Assembly: GCF_036013525.1 (NCBI RefSeq)
Contig: NZ_CP107853.1
Location: forward strand, 1,116,001-1,180,000
Length of the DNA stretch: 64,000 nt
Source of the DNA: Nonomuraea sp. NBC_00507
GTDB taxonomy: Bacteria; Actinomycetota; Actinomycetes; Streptosporangiales; Streptosporangiaceae
Direction: 5' to 3'
A program made the position numbers and the translations under genes. The notes under the pieces were generated by a model that saw only the letters and a program-made list of their open reading frames with translations, did not search any database and had not been told where the DNA came from. This document shows, in pieces, positions 41,631 through 52,185 of this stretch (position 1 is its first letter; every line of letters starts with the position of its first letter).

Positions 41631-41873
41631 CCGGCCGTCTCCCACACGATCAGCGGTTACCGGACTGATAGACGGCCTAGGTAGAGCCGGCTCTCCCGGT
41701 GCGATCGCCTCATGGCCAACGATTGCGTCGGACCCCATAAAGCCTCCATATGAGCACCACATGCGAGAGCCCCTTGGCGATCGCCGCCCTGGCCGGCGCC
41801 CTGGCTGCGCGTTCCGCGCCCAGGCGGCCGACGCTCGCATCCCGGCGCACGAGCCGACAGCGCTCGTTCAAGG

Positions 41874-42779
41874 TCAAGCGAACACGCAGGGCGCTGATCG
41901 GCCGGTGTCCGCGTTGTCCGGGTCGGGGGCGGTTACGGTGTCCCGCGTCGTGCCACCGCCTCGGGCGGGCGCGGCGGCGTCACCGGCCGGAGTGTGTGCG
42001 GCCAGGCCGATGACGCCGCCTGCGGTGACGACGACCGCGCCCAAGGCGAGGACCACTCCCGTCCCGCCCATGCGGACGCCGTCTCCCAGCAGCAGGATCC
42101 CGATCGCGCCGGCGACGACCGGGTTCGCGACACTGACCATGGCCAGCGGGGCCGCCAGGCCGCCACCTCGGTAGGAATGCTGGCTGAGCAGTTGTCCGGC
42201 CACGGCCAGGACGCCGATCGTGACCAGAGAAGGCAGCGAGGCGCCGGTGATGCCGGTGGGCAGGTCGATCATCACGGTCTTGGTCAGGACCGATGACACG
42301 GCGAACGCCGTACCTGCGGCCCCTGCGAGCAGGAGGCTTCTGGCCATGGGAGAGGTGGCGCGGCGTGCGGTGACGGCGAGGGCGACGATCGCGATCACGG
42401 CGATGGCGGACAGCCACTGCGCCGAGGCCGCGATGAGGGTGCCGGGGCCGCCAGTGGTCAGGGCGAGCAGTGCGGCCAGGCCGGTGACGGTCAGCCAGGA
42501 GTGCTGCCAGGCGGCGCGGGTGACGCTGCGGCCTCGTACGGCGGCCATCGGCAGGGCGAAGATGAGGGTGAGCGCACCGAGGGCTTGCACCACGCCGACG
42601 GCGCCGTACTGGAGCGCGATGACGTGAAGTCCGCCGCCGGCCGCGTTGAGCAGGAGCGGCAGCACCCAGCGGAGCTTCCCCTGTCGTACGCCGGCGAAGT
42701 GGTCCTGGGCGACGGCGGCCGCCGCGTAGCAGATCGCCGAGAGCACGGACAGGGCGATGGCCCAGGACAAGGCGGTCAT
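41874..42779 (-). CDS. DMT superfamily (EamA-like) transporter
   Basis: The 301-residue membrane protein has nine or ten helices in two repeats. Seen are AICYAAAAVAQDHFAG, LQYGAVGVVQALGALTLIFA and, in the second half, AVSSVLTKTVMIDLPTG and NPVVAGAIGILLLGDG. DMT carriers export amino acids, sugars or metabolites; the substrate is unknown. A polar Ala/Gly/Asp-rich tail follows the last helix. ATG 42779 is chosen. It is read in the same direction as the peptide/PaaK/GxGD operon, 370 bp upstream of it, but a separate transcript is likely. Confidence 0.8.
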   Translation of the reverse strand: MTALSWAIALSVLSAICYAAAAVAQDHFAGVRQGKLRWVLPLLLNAAGGGLHVIALQYGAVGVVQALGALTLIFALPMAAVRGRSVTRAAWQHSWLTVTGLAALLALTTGGPGTLIAASAQWLSAIAVIAIVALAVTARRATSPMARSLLLAGAAGTAFAVSSVLTKTVMIDLPTGITGASLPSLVTIGVLAVAGQLLSQHSYRGGGLAAPLAMVSVANPVVAGAIGILLLGDGVRMGGTGVVLALGAVVVTAGGVIGLAAHTPAGDAAAPARGGGTTRDTVTAPDPDNADTGRSAPCVFA

Positions 42780-42873
42780 GGGTGGCTCCGCCGGCCAGGG
42801 GTCGCAATCATGCACCAAGGGTGGCCGATCGACCCCTTTCAGGGCGTCGTGCCAGCGCAGACATCTTCCCGTA

Positions 42874-43566
42874 CTACATGCGTGGTAGCGGACTGCCGTC
42901 GCCCGGGCGGACGAGGCCGGTCTCGTAGGCGATGATGACCAGCTGGGCGCGGTCACGGACGCCGAGTTTGGTCATGGCCCGGTTGATGTGCGTCTTGGCG
43001 GTCAGCGGCGACACGTAGAGCCGGCTCGCGATCTCGTCGTTGGACAACCCGGCGGCCACGAGGGCCAGGACTTCCCGCTCCCGCTCGGTCAGCACATCCA
43101 GCGCGGGTGGCGCGCGGCGCCCGGCGGGCGGCTCGGGCTCGTTGAGGAAGCGGGTGATGAGGGTGCGGGTGGCGCCCGGCGAGAGCAGCGCCTCACCGGC
43201 GGCGACGGTACGGATGGCGTCGAGCAGGGCACGGGGGTCGACGCCCTTGTTCAGGAAGCCGCTGGCGCCTGCGCGCAGCGCCAGCAGCACGTTTTCATCC
43301 ATCTCGAAGGTGGTGAGGATGAGGACGCGTACCCCGGCGAGTGAGTCGTCGGCGGTGATGCGGCGCGTGGCCTCCAGGCCGTCGGTCTCCGGCATCCGGA
43401 TGTCCATCAGCACGACGTCGGCACGGGTGGTGCGGACCAAATCCACGACCTCGTGCCCATTCGCGGCCTCGCCGACGACCTCCAGATCGTCCGCCGATTC
43501 GATCAAGGCGCGGAACCCCGCCCGGATAAGGGCCTGGTCGTCGGCCAGCACTACCCGAATCTTCAT
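42874..43566 (-). CDS. NarL/LuxR-family response regulator
   Basis: This 230-residue protein has a receiver with DD at 9-10, phospho-acceptor Asp55 in VLMDIRMP, Thr in ILTTFE and Lys in GFLNKG. The LuxR helix-turn-helix follows (LTEREREVLALVAAGLSNDE, KTHINRAMTKLGV). Its start overlaps the kinase stop by ATGA (43563-43566). The ABC exporter operon beginning at 44924 on the other strand is its likely target. Confidence 0.93.
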   Translation of the reverse strand: MKIRVVLADDQALIRAGFRALIESADDLEVVGEAANGHEVVDLVRTTRADVVLMDIRMPETDGLEATRRITADDSLAGVRVLILTTFEMDENVLLALRAGASGFLNKGVDPRALLDAIRTVAAGEALLSPGATRTLITRFLNEPEPPAGRRAPPALDVLTEREREVLALVAAGLSNDEIASRLYVSPLTAKTHINRAMTKLGVRDRAQLVIIAYETGLVRPGDGSPLPRM

Positions 43567-44858
43567 GGCTGTTCTCCCCTTGGTGCGGGTAGGAAGGCGC
43601 GCACGGCGAAGGTATTGCTCGCTTGCGGGCCGGCGCGCAGGGTTCCGCCGACCGCGGCGGCGCGTTCGCGCATGCCGATCAACCCGTGTCCGGTGCCTGG
43701 TCCGGTGCCGGGACCCGATGGGTTGGCGATCTCGATGGCGAGGCCGTCGTCGGTGTAGGTGAGGTGCAGGTCAGTAGTGTCGCCGGTGCCGTGTTTGTGG
43801 GCATTGGTGAGCGACTCCTGAATGATCCGGTACGCGGCCAGGTCTGCCGCCGCGGGCAGGACCCTAACCTGTCCAGCCTGCCGGCAGCGCACCCGCAGCC
43901 CGGCGGCACCCACAGTGTCCAGCAGCGTGGGCAAGGCGGTCAGACCGGGCACCGGCTCGGTGGTCCTGTCCGGGTCGCCGTCCTGGCGCAGCACACTGAG
44001 GACGGTGCCGAGCTCCGCGACCGCGGTGTTGGCGGCCTGCCGGACATGCTCCAACGCCGCGGCGGCCTGATCCGGCCGGCTCTGCATCAAGTGGCCGGCC
44101 ACCCCCGCCTGCACGCTGATCAGCGCCAGGTTGTGCGCCACGACGTCGTGCAACTCCCGCGCGATGCGCAGCCGCTCCTCGATCACCCGCCGGCGCGCTT
44201 CCTCCTCGCGGGACTCCTCGGCCCGGCGTGCCCGCTCCTCCACCTCCATCAGGTACGCCCGCCGGGTGCGGATGGCGTCGCCCACCGCCACGGCCATCCC
44301 GACCAAGGCCAGAACGGCGACGTTGCCCCGCTCCCACCAGGTGGTTCCGGCCAGTGCCGGATGCGGCCACACCAGCCCGGCCCCGTACAGCAGCACCGCC
44401 GCCGAGCCTCCGGCCGCCCAGGCGACCCGCCGGCTGTTCAGCGTGGCCACCGTGTACGCCGCGATCGCCGTCGCGGGGATCCCCGCCGCCCGCGGCTCAC
44501 CGAGCACCATGCTCGTCACCGTCGCCGCCACCGCGAGGCCGAGCACCGTCAGCGGCAACCGCCGCCGCACCGCGATCAACACGAAGGTGACGACCGCCGC
44601 CACGACGTCCAGACCGTTCAGGCCACGGGCCGGAATCGGGCCTCGATCGGCACCCGCGCCGATCGAGAGCAGATAGCCCACCGCGATGAACGCGGCAAGG
44701 CCCAGGTCGACGGCCCGCGGATGCCGGGCCGCCAGACGTCCGACGCACAACAGCGACATTCCCGAGACCGCCATGAAGACAGACGTTATGCGACCTCTCG
44801 CCCGGGTCGCGTCGTCCAGTGGCGGTAGGTTGCCCACCGTGCCGGCTACCACGGCCAT
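43563..44858 (-). CDS. Sensor histidine kinase (HisKA_3 type)
   Basis: The 431-residue kinase has six N-terminal helices, a coiled linker (VEERARRAEESREEEARRRV), His237 in RIARELHDVVAHNLALISVQ, the N box ESLTNAHKHG and the G box GHGLIGMRERA. It belongs to the same group as the kinase at 12540-13745 and works with the co-translated response regulator. ATG 44858 is used; GTG 44852 also fits. Divergence from an ABC exporter by 65 bp suggests that it senses the exporter's substrate. Confidence 0.9.
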   Translation of the reverse strand: MAVVAGTVGNLPPLDDATRARGRITSVFMAVSGMSLLCVGRLAARHPRAVDLGLAAFIAVGYLLSIGAGADRGPIPARGLNGLDVVAAVVTFVLIAVRRRLPLTVLGLAVAATVTSMVLGEPRAAGIPATAIAAYTVATLNSRRVAWAAGGSAAVLLYGAGLVWPHPALAGTTWWERGNVAVLALVGMAVAVGDAIRTRRAYLMEVEERARRAEESREEEARRRVIEERLRIARELHDVVAHNLALISVQAGVAGHLMQSRPDQAAAALEHVRQAANTAVAELGTVLSVLRQDGDPDRTTEPVPGLTALPTLLDTVGAAGLRVRCRQAGQVRVLPAAADLAAYRIIQESLTNAHKHGTGDTTDLHLTYTDDGLAIEIANPSGPGTGPGTGHGLIGMRERAAAVGGTLRAGPQASNTFAVRAFLPAPRGEQP

Positions 44859-44923
44859 GGTAGGGGCAGATGTCCGCGGCTGGAGGACGCGGAGCAGACG
44901 CTTGCCAGGCGATCGTTGACGGC

Positions 44924-45853
44924 ATGATCCAGGTTCACGAACTCACCAAACGCTACGGAGCGAAGACCGTCGTCGACGGGCTGTCGTTCACCGTCAAACC
45001 AGGCATCGTCACCGGATTCCTCGGCCCGAACGGAGCGGGCAAGTCCACCACGATGCGCATGATCCTGGGACTCGACCGGCCGACCTCCGGCACCGCGACG
45101 ATCAACGGCCGCCCCTACGCCAAGCACGTCGCGCCGCTGCGGCAGGCGGGCGCCCTGCTGGACGCCAAAGCGGTGCACACCGGGCGATCGGCGTACCACC
45201 ACCTGCTGGCGATGGCCGCCACCACCGGCGTCCCGCGCTCCCGCGTGGAGGAGGTGATCGAGATCGTCGGCCTGCGCGAGGTGGCCCGCAAGCGCGCCGG
45301 GGCGTTCTCCCTCGGCATGGGCCAGCGGCTCGGCATCGCCTCGGCCTTGCTCGCCGACCCCAATGTGCTCATCCTCGACGAGCCGGTCAACGGCCTCGAC
45401 CCCGATGGCGTGTTGTGGATCCGCAATCTGATGCGCGACTTCGCCGCCCAGGGCCGCACCGTCTTCGTCTCCTCGCACCTGATGAGCGAGATGGCGCTGA
45501 CCGCGGAGCACCTGATCGTCATCGGCCGCGGCCGGCTCATCGCCGACACGTCGGTCAGCGCGTTCATCGAGCAGGCTGCTCTCGATTCCGTACGGGTGCG
45601 CTCTCCACGCGCGGCCGAGTTGTACCACCTGATCGCCGGTGCCGGGATCACCGTCACCAGCATCGAGCCCGGCCTGTTCGAGGTCGCCGGTCTCACCGCC
45701 GAGCAGATCGGCGACCGCGCGGCCGCCGCCGGCATCACCCTGCACGAGCTCAGCCCGCAGCGTCCCTCACTCGAGCAGGCGTTCATGGAGCTCACCCGAG
45801 ACGCCGTCGAATACCAGGCCACCGAACTCACCGCGGCAGGAGCGACCCGATGA
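44924..45853 (+). CDS. ABC transporter ATP-binding protein
   Basis: The 309-residue ATPase has Walker A GPNGAGKST, the signature FSLGMGQRLGIAS (LGMGQ, as in many drug or bacitracin-type exporters), Walker B VLILDEPVNGLDPDG and the switch VFVSSHLMSEM. A C-terminal extension with PSLEQAFMELTRD follows. ATG 44924 (MIQVHELTKRYG) is the natural domain start. Its stop overlaps the permease start by ATGA (45850-45853). It is divergent from a two-component system that probably controls it. Confidence 0.93.
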   Translation: MIQVHELTKRYGAKTVVDGLSFTVKPGIVTGFLGPNGAGKSTTMRMILGLDRPTSGTATINGRPYAKHVAPLRQAGALLDAKAVHTGRSAYHHLLAMAATTGVPRSRVEEVIEIVGLREVARKRAGAFSLGMGQRLGIASALLADPNVLILDEPVNGLDPDGVLWIRNLMRDFAAQGRTVFVSSHLMSEMALTAEHLIVIGRGRLIADTSVSAFIEQAALDSVRVRSPRAAELYHLIAGAGITVTSIEPGLFEVAGLTAEQIGDRAAAAGITLHELSPQRPSLEQAFMELTRDAVEYQATELTAAGATR

Positions 45854-46650
45854 CCGCCACCACCATTGCCATGCGCCGGCTGCGGGTCACCCCTGCCCGC
45901 GTGGTCACCTCTGAATGGATCAAGTTCTGGTCCCTGCGCTCGACGATCACCACGCTGGGCGTCGCCCTCGCCCTGCTCGTCGGCATCGGCCTCATGGCCT
46001 CTTCGATCATGAGCGGCGGTCAGCCCGGCCCCGGCGGCCAGGCGGGGCCGCAGAGCCCCGTCGACATCAGCCTCACCGGGCTGAACTTCGCACAGCTGGC
46101 CCTCGGCACGCTCGGCGTGCTGTTCATGGCGAGCGAATATGCCACGGGGATGATCCGGTCATCCCTGACCGCCGTGCCGAAACGGCTGCCCGTGTTGTGG
46201 GGGAAGATCGCCGTCTTCGCCGGGGTCGCGTTCGTCGTGGGGCTCGCCGGGGCCGCGATCGCGTTCAGCGGTGGCCAAGCGATCATTGGTGACGCCGGCG
46301 CCTCATGGTCCGATCCGGGGGTGGCGCGCGCAGTCGTCGGCTCGGCGGTCGTACTCGCCGGGTCGGGCGTGCTCGGTGTCGCACTCGGCGGGCTCCTACG
46401 CTCCACCCCCGCGGCCATCACCACGCTGTTCGGCGTCATGTTCCTGCTCAGCGGGGTCGCCTCGCTGCTGCTGCCGGCGAGTTGGGCCGACGTCACCCAG
46501 TACCTGCCTGCCGACGCCGCCGCCGCGTTCACCGCCGTCTCACCCGGCGAGGGCATGCTTGCACCGTGGGGCGGGCTCGCCGTCTTCGTGTCCTACATCG
46601 CGGTGACCGTCATCGCCGCCGCCTGGCGGCTCAAGCGCACCGACGTCTGA
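45850..46650 (+). CDS. ABC exporter permease
   Basis: The 266-residue protein has six helices of the ABC-2 type: SEWIKFWSLRSTITTLGVAL at the start, then LGTLGVLFMASEYATGMIRS (the ATPase-contact region) and GVLGVALGGLLRSTPAAITT. It forms the membrane half of the exporter with the upstream ATPase. A hairpin at 46670-46693 ends the transcript. Substrate unknown. Confidence 0.88.
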   Translation: MTATTIAMRRLRVTPARVVTSEWIKFWSLRSTITTLGVALALLVGIGLMASSIMSGGQPGPGGQAGPQSPVDISLTGLNFAQLALGTLGVLFMASEYATGMIRSSLTAVPKRLPVLWGKIAVFAGVAFVVGLAGAAIAFSGGQAIIGDAGASWSDPGVARAVVGSAVVLAGSGVLGVALGGLLRSTPAAITTLFGVMFLLSGVASLLLPASWADVTQYLPADAAAAFTAVSPGEGMLAPWGGLAVFVSYIAVTVIAAAWRLKRTDV

Positions 46651-46669
46651 CAGCCGCACGCTCCGGACG

Positions 46670-46693
46670 CGTCGGCACGACCCGGTGCCGACG
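46670..46693. terminator. Terminator between convergent genes
   Basis: A 9-bp stem cgtcggcac/gtgccgacg with a 6-base loop lies between the ABC permease and the minus-strand DUF1579-like gene. Confidence 0.7.
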
Positions 46694-46699
46694 AGCCGG

Positions 46700-47167
46700 T
46701 CATGAACGTGCGGGCGCGATGCGCGAGTACGTGAGCTCGAAGTCGAGATCCCAGTTCACGCCGTCCTTCGACTGCTCCCAGCGTGCCTCTATGGTGGCGC
46801 CGTCCGGGCTCAGCGTGCCGATGAAACGCTGGTTGAAGCCGGGGGCGTCGCGCCAGATCCGCCACTCGCCGTCGGTGAGCATCATCTGGTACACCCGGTG
46901 CACGCCGCGGGCGTCGGCGTACAACATCGTGAACTGCTCGGTCGCGTCGTCGAGGCCGATCAGGGCGGTGGTCGGGAACGGGGCATTGTCCCGCCACGCC
47001 TGCGGGGCCGTGTCCGGCATCGCGTCGATGTCGGACACCTGGCGCAGGTAAGCGCCTTCGTCCTGCCAGGCGAAATCCGCCCATGAGCTGCCCACGCCGG
47101 GGACGTGTACGGTCCACCGGCCGACGAGCACATCGAGCCGGGAGAGCGCGGGATGCCTGCTTTCCAT
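46700..47167 (-). CDS. DUF1579-like small barrel protein
   Basis: The 155-residue protein has the layout of small calycin-like proteins: RLDVLVGRWTVH at the start, FAWQDEGAYLRQVSD, ATEQFTMLYADARGVHRVYQ, then the WRIWRDAPGFNQRFIGTL segment and DGATIEARWEQSKDGVNWDL at the end. Members are probably ligand-binding and of unknown role. ATG 47167 (MESRHPALS) has AAGGA eight bases upstream, better than ATG 47173 or 47185. No operon partner is evident. Confidence 0.75.
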   Translation of the reverse strand: MESRHPALSRLDVLVGRWTVHVPGVGSSWADFAWQDEGAYLRQVSDIDAMPDTAPQAWRDNAPFPTTALIGLDDATEQFTMLYADARGVHRVYQMMLTDGEWRIWRDAPGFNQRFIGTLSPDGATIEARWEQSKDGVNWDLDFELTYSRIAPARS

Positions 47168-47312
47168 GGACATGTTCCTTCTCATCGACGTGGTCACCAG
47201 TCCGTCATACAGCGGGACATCCACGTTGGCGAGAGACCCCGGCCACGATCTGCCACAGATCGGTTACGTCTTTCTCAGGTGATCACATGGTGCCGGTGGC
47301 ATACTCCCCCGC

Positions 47313-47699
47313 GTGCCATCCTGTGTCCCTCGTGAGGATGCCCGTTATTTCGGCGGCGCACTACCGACGCTGGTCCTCTACTCGGCCGAACCCATCGTGC
47401 AACTTCCCACGTTCCGGCTCGTTTCGGGCAGGCCGTCCACCTGCGTCGGGTGGGAGTTCATCCCCGGTGTGACCTTCTCGATGGTCGAAGGGCCGGGGCG
47501 GTTTCGGCTCATGGTCGAAGGGATCACGCACCGGGACGAGGCCGATGAGCGTTTCGCGTGGTTGTGTGCCGTGGATCGTGCCGGTGGGGCCGTGGTGGCG
47601 GCGGTCGACGGGCACAACGAGACGTTCAGCTGGGCAGCTCTGGCTGAGAGCGGGCGGGCGCGAGGTGGATATATGCCGGTCATCCGGCGTTCCGGCTGA
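47313..47699 (+). CDS. Hypothetical protein
   Basis: A 128-residue open frame from GTG 47313 with no recognisable domain. A CATACT box at 47300-47305 would allow a leaderless transcript beginning at the GTG. Sequence features include a strand-rich middle (TCVGWEFIPGVTFSMVEG) and WLCAVDRAGGAVVAAVDGHN. Codon use is fairly typical of the window, but with no family match it could be spurious. Confidence 0.5.
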   Translation: MPSCVPREDARYFGGALPTLVLYSAEPIVQLPTFRLVSGRPSTCVGWEFIPGVTFSMVEGPGRFRLMVEGITHRDEADERFAWLCAVDRAGGAVVAAVDGHNETFSWAALAESGRARGGYMPVIRRSG

Positions 47700-47751
47700 C
47701 CCCATTGAGTAACGGCCAAGGATTCACCCTTACAGAGCTAACGATGTGCAT

Positions 47752-47757
47752 TAATCT
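47752..47757 (+). promoter_or_regulatory. Possible -10 box giving a leaderless PAS transcript
   Basis: TAATCT ends seven bases before GTG 47765; TTACAG at 47730-47735 could serve as -35 with a 16-bp spacer. No Shine-Dalgarno precedes the GTG. Confidence 0.35.
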
Positions 47758-47764
47758 TGCCACT

Positions 47765-48532
47765 GTGAGTAACGACGCCGTGGCACGGGTGATGCGCCGC
47801 ATCGGACGACGCGGCGCGTCTCTCGCGTTCGTCGGACTACTCAGCCTGGCCATCGCCGCCTCCCTGGCGTTCGCGCCGGCCGACCAGCGCGCCGCCCCCG
47901 GCTACGCCATGCTGGCCTCCTTCGCCCCGCTGACCGTCTGGGCCGCGGCCTGGTGCGTGATCGGCGCCCTGTGCCTGGTGCAGACGTTCATGCGCTCCGA
48001 CCGGGTCGCGTTCGCCGCCGCCACGGCCCTGCTCGTACTCTACGGCCTGGTCTATCTGGTCTCGACCTTCACCGGCGACAATCCACGCGGCTGGGTCGGC
48101 GGGGCGGTCTGGCTGGCGTTCGGTGGCTGGATCGCGCTGATCGCCACCTGGCCGGAGGCCGTCAGCGTGGACCGGCTCCCGGGCACGGGGTCCACGGCCG
48201 TCGTCGTCGCCGACGCGTCCGGGATCATCCTGTCGTGGAACCCGCAGGCCGCGGCCTTGTTCGGCTGGAGCACGGACGAGGCCGTCGGGCGGCCGTTGAC
48301 GGTGCTGATGCCGTCCCGCTTCCGCGACCAGCACGCCGCCGGGCTGGCCCGGGTACGCGCCAGCGGCGAGTCGGAGCTGGACGGCCGGATCATCCCCCTG
48401 GTGGGCCTGCGTCGCGACGGCAGCGAATTTCCGATCGCGCTGACCGTCAACGCCTGGCACAGCGACGACGGCATCACCTATACGGGCGTGATCCGGCCAG
48501 TGGGAGGAGGCCGTGATGCCCGGGCTGACTGA
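47765..48532 (+). CDS. Membrane-anchored PAS domain sensor protein
   Basis: The 255-residue protein has four N-terminal helices (about residues 15-125) and a C-terminal PAS domain: VVVADASGIILSWNPQAAAL, FGWSTDEAVGRPLTVLMPSR, LRRDGSEFPIALTV and TYTGVIRPVG. It has no kinase or cyclase output domain, so it must signal through a partner. The gene that follows overlaps its end and encodes a coiled-coil membrane protein. GTG 47765 lies seven bases after a TAATCT box and may be leaderless; ATG 47744 is an alternative. Confidence 0.8.
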   Translation: MSNDAVARVMRRIGRRGASLAFVGLLSLAIAASLAFAPADQRAAPGYAMLASFAPLTVWAAAWCVIGALCLVQTFMRSDRVAFAAATALLVLYGLVYLVSTFTGDNPRGWVGGAVWLAFGGWIALIATWPEAVSVDRLPGTGSTAVVVADASGIILSWNPQAAALFGWSTDEAVGRPLTVLMPSRFRDQHAAGLARVRASGESELDGRIIPLVGLRRDGSEFPIALTVNAWHSDDGITYTGVIRPVGGGRDARAD

Positions 48533-48968
48533 CATCCTCATCCAGGTCGGCGTGGGCGTGGTCCCGCTCGGCGTGGCGTACCTGGCCTTCAAGTCGGCCA
48601 CCGACGCCAACAAGAAGACCCAGCAGACCGCGCTGGCGCAGGCCGAGCATCAGGCCGAGATAGAACGGTCCAAAGTGGACGCCGAGGCGTTCCTCCGAGC
48701 GAAGACGATCTACGAGGACGCGCTGAGCCAGATGGAGCGGCAGATGAGCCGGGTGCATAGCCAGGCCACCCAGCTCAGCACCGATCTGATCACCGAGCAG
48801 AGCACCTCGACCGCGATGCGCGACCAGATCCGGCGGCTCCAGGCGCAGATCAGGGCGCTGGAGCGGACGGTGATGACGTTGCGGACCCAGCTGGTCTCGG
48901 CAGGGCTGTCCCCTTTGCCGGCCTCCGAGACCACCGGGCCTTACGTGATCGGCCCGCACCACGAATAG
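48516..48968 (+). CDS. Membrane-anchored coiled-coil protein coupled to PAS sensor
   Basis: The 150-residue protein has one N-terminal helix (LIQVGVGVVPLGVAYLAFKS) and then a long alpha-helical coiled coil of about 100 residues rich in Gln, Glu, Arg and Leu (AQAEHQAEIERSKVD onward). ATG 48516 is five bases after a strong GGAGG within the end of the PAS gene, so translation is coupled. The pair, a PAS sensor and a tethered coiled coil, has no catalytic output and may act as a scaffold or signal relay. A phage spanin-like origin is also possible but not supported by neighbours. Confidence 0.7.
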   Translation: MPGLTDILIQVGVGVVPLGVAYLAFKSATDANKKTQQTALAQAEHQAEIERSKVDAEAFLRAKTIYEDALSQMERQMSRVHSQATQLSTDLITEQSTSTAMRDQIRRLQAQIRALERTVMTLRTQLVSAGLSPLPASETTGPYVIGPHHE

Positions 48969-48972
48969 CCGC

Positions 48973-49953
48973 CTAGAGCCCGTACGCCTGGGCCAGCAGC
49001 TCCGCCGACCGCAGCCACGCCTTCCTGTCGGGCGCGGAGAACACGACGATGAGCTCGTCGGCCTGGGCGTGCTCGGCGAAACGGTCAACGTAGTCCTTCA
49101 CCTCGCCCGGGTCCCCGACGGCCGAATACTTGGCCATCTGCAGGAGCTGCTGCCCGGCCGGCGAGTCGAGGATCAGGTCGGCCTCTTCCGGCGTGAACGT
49201 GCGCCCGCGCCCGAGGAACCTGCTCACCCGCAGCCGCTTGGCCGCCAGGAACTGCTCCTGCGCCTCCTCGGCCGTGTCCGCCGCGATCACGTTGAGCGCC
49301 GCCATCACGTACGGCTGCGCCAGCTGCTCGGACGGCTTGAACTCGCGCCGATAGAGCGCCACGGCCTCCTCCAGCGCTGTCGGGGCGAAGTGCGAGGCGA
49401 ACGCGTACGGCAGCCCCAGCATGGCGGCCAGCTGGGCCCCGAACAGGGACGACCCGAGGATGTACAGCGGCACGTCGGTCCCCTTGCCGGGGGTCGCGTT
49501 GACGCCGGGGATCCGCGACTGGCCCGTCAGGTATCCCTGCAGCTCCAGCACGTCCTCGGGGAAGGTGTCCGCGGCGGCCGGGGTGCGGCGTAGCGCCCGC
49601 ATGGTCTGCTGGTCGCTGCCGGGCGCGCGGCCCAGGCCCAGGTCGATGCGCCCGGGATGCAGGGTTTCGAGCGTGCCGAACTGCTCGGCGATGGTCAGCG
49701 GGGAGTGGTTCGGGAGCATCACGCCGCCCGCTCCGAGGCGGATCGTCCGGGTGTGCGCGGCCACGTGGGCGATGAGCACACTGGTCGCCGAGGAGGCGAT
49801 GCTGTCCATGTTGTGGTGCTCTGCGTACCAGATCCGCTGGTATCCGAGCTCCTCCGCCCGCTGGGCCAGGGCCACGCTGGCGGTGAAGCTGTCACTCGCC
49901 GTCTCGCCCTCGCCGATGTGCGCCAGATCCAGGATGGACAGCGGCAAAGCCAT
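48973..49953 (-). CDS. LLM class flavin-dependent oxidoreductase (luciferase-like)
   Basis: The 326-residue protein is a TIM-barrel of the bacterial luciferase family, group MsnO8-like: [12 protein letters not shown] at the start, [58 protein letters not shown] and [20 protein letters not shown]. It uses FMN or F420 to oxidise an organic substrate. The ORF starts at ATG 49953. No partner gene is adjacent; its stop lies four bases from the coiled-coil stop. Confidence 0.92.
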   Translation of the reverse strand: MALPLSILDLAHIGEGETASDSFTASVALAQRAEELGYQRIWYAEHHNMDSIASSATSVLIAHVAAHTRTIRLGAGGVMLPNHSPLTIAEQFGTLETLHPGRIDLGLGRAPGSDQQTMRALRRTPAAADTFPEDVLELQGYLTGQSRIPGVNATPGKGTDVPLYILGSSLFGAQLAAMLGLPYAFASHFAPTALEEAVALYRREFKPSEQLAQPYVMAALNVIAADTAEEAQEQFLAAKRLRVSRFLGRGRTFTPEEADLILDSPAGQQLLQMAKYSAVGDPGEVKDYVDRFAEHAQADELIVVFSAPDRKAWLRSAELLAQAYGL

Positions 49954-50023
49954 GGGTACGCGCCTTTCGCAGAGCCGGCATAGATGACCTGGCTCGTTGC
50001 AACAGCAATGAAGGCGCGGTTAT

Positions 50024-50057
50024 TTCGCCGGGCCCCCGGGATCGAGGGCCCGGCGAA
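50024..50057 (-). terminator. Terminator of the GH6 cellulase gene
   Basis: A perfect 12-bp stem (ttcgccgggccc/gggcccggcgaa) with a 10-base loop begins four bases beyond the stop of the minus-strand cellulase gene. Confidence 0.8.
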
Positions 50058-50061
50058 TCTG

Positions 50062-51462
<1,401 letters not shown>

Positions 51463-51528
51463 TCAAAGACATCGGATCGCTTCCCACCGCATATCCCCTG
51501 GCCAGGAGGTCCTTGGGGGGTGAAAGTT

Positions 51529-52086
51529 TCACTCGGCCAGGCACGCCTGGAAGATCGCGGTCAGCCGGTCCACGTCGGCCGGCGTCGGCGTCTCCGGGCC
51601 GAGCCGGCGGCGCATGGCGCCGATGCCCAGGAAGACCGCCGCCACCATGCGGGCTCTGGCCAGAGCGTCCGGGCCGCCGCCGAGCTGAGCCTGCAACGGA
51701 TCGAGCACGGCGGCGATCAGACGCTCGCGGGCCACTTCCTGGACCTCGGGGTGGCGGGCGGAGCGTTCGAGCGTGCGCAGGATCGGGCTGTCCGGCGGGT
51801 GCTGCATGCGCTCGGCGGCGTAAACCGCCAGCCGCCTCGCCAGCCCCTCCTCCGGGCCCTGGAACAGCGCGCTGATGGTCGGCTCGCCCTCCAGCACCGC
51901 GCCGAACAGCCCGGCCTTCGAGCCGAAATAGCGGCCGACCAGCGCGATGTTGGCGTCCGCCGCGGCGGCGATCATGCGGATGGTCACCTGCTCGTAGCCG
52001 TGCTCGCCGAACAACGTCCGGGCGGCCTGCAGGATCCGTTCACGGGTGGCCTCCCTGCCGCGGGGCCGGGTCACCTCGGCGTTCAT
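51529..52086 (-). CDS. TetR family transcriptional regulator
   Basis: The 185-residue protein has an N-terminal TetR helix-turn-helix (RERILQAARTLFGEHGYEQV then TIRMIAAAADANIALVGRYF) and a helical ligand-binding region. It is divergent from a DHA2 pump with 99 bp between, the typical arrangement for repression of a drug exporter. ATG 52086 is chosen; the frame is open to 52104. Confidence 0.9.
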   Translation of the reverse strand: MNAEVTRPRGREATRERILQAARTLFGEHGYEQVTIRMIAAAADANIALVGRYFGSKAGLFGAVLEGEPTISALFQGPEEGLARRLAVYAAERMQHPPDSPILRTLERSARHPEVQEVARERLIAAVLDPLQAQLGGGPDALARARMVAAVFLGIGAMRRRLGPETPTPADVDRLTAIFQACLAE

Positions 52087-52131
52087 GACCCGAACTCTAC
52101 TCAAGACCCGACCCCACTTGCCGCTCGGCTA

Positions 52132-52147
52132 GTAAACACGCGTATAC
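52132..52147. promoter_or_regulatory. Possible TetR operator
   Basis: gtaaac-acgc-gtatac is an inverted repeat with one mismatch in the tetR/pump intergenic region. It is AT-rich compared with neighbours and may overlap the promoters of both genes. Confidence 0.4.
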
Positions 52148-52185
52148 TCGAGTCGGATAAATCTGTATGAAGGGGATGTGGTGTC

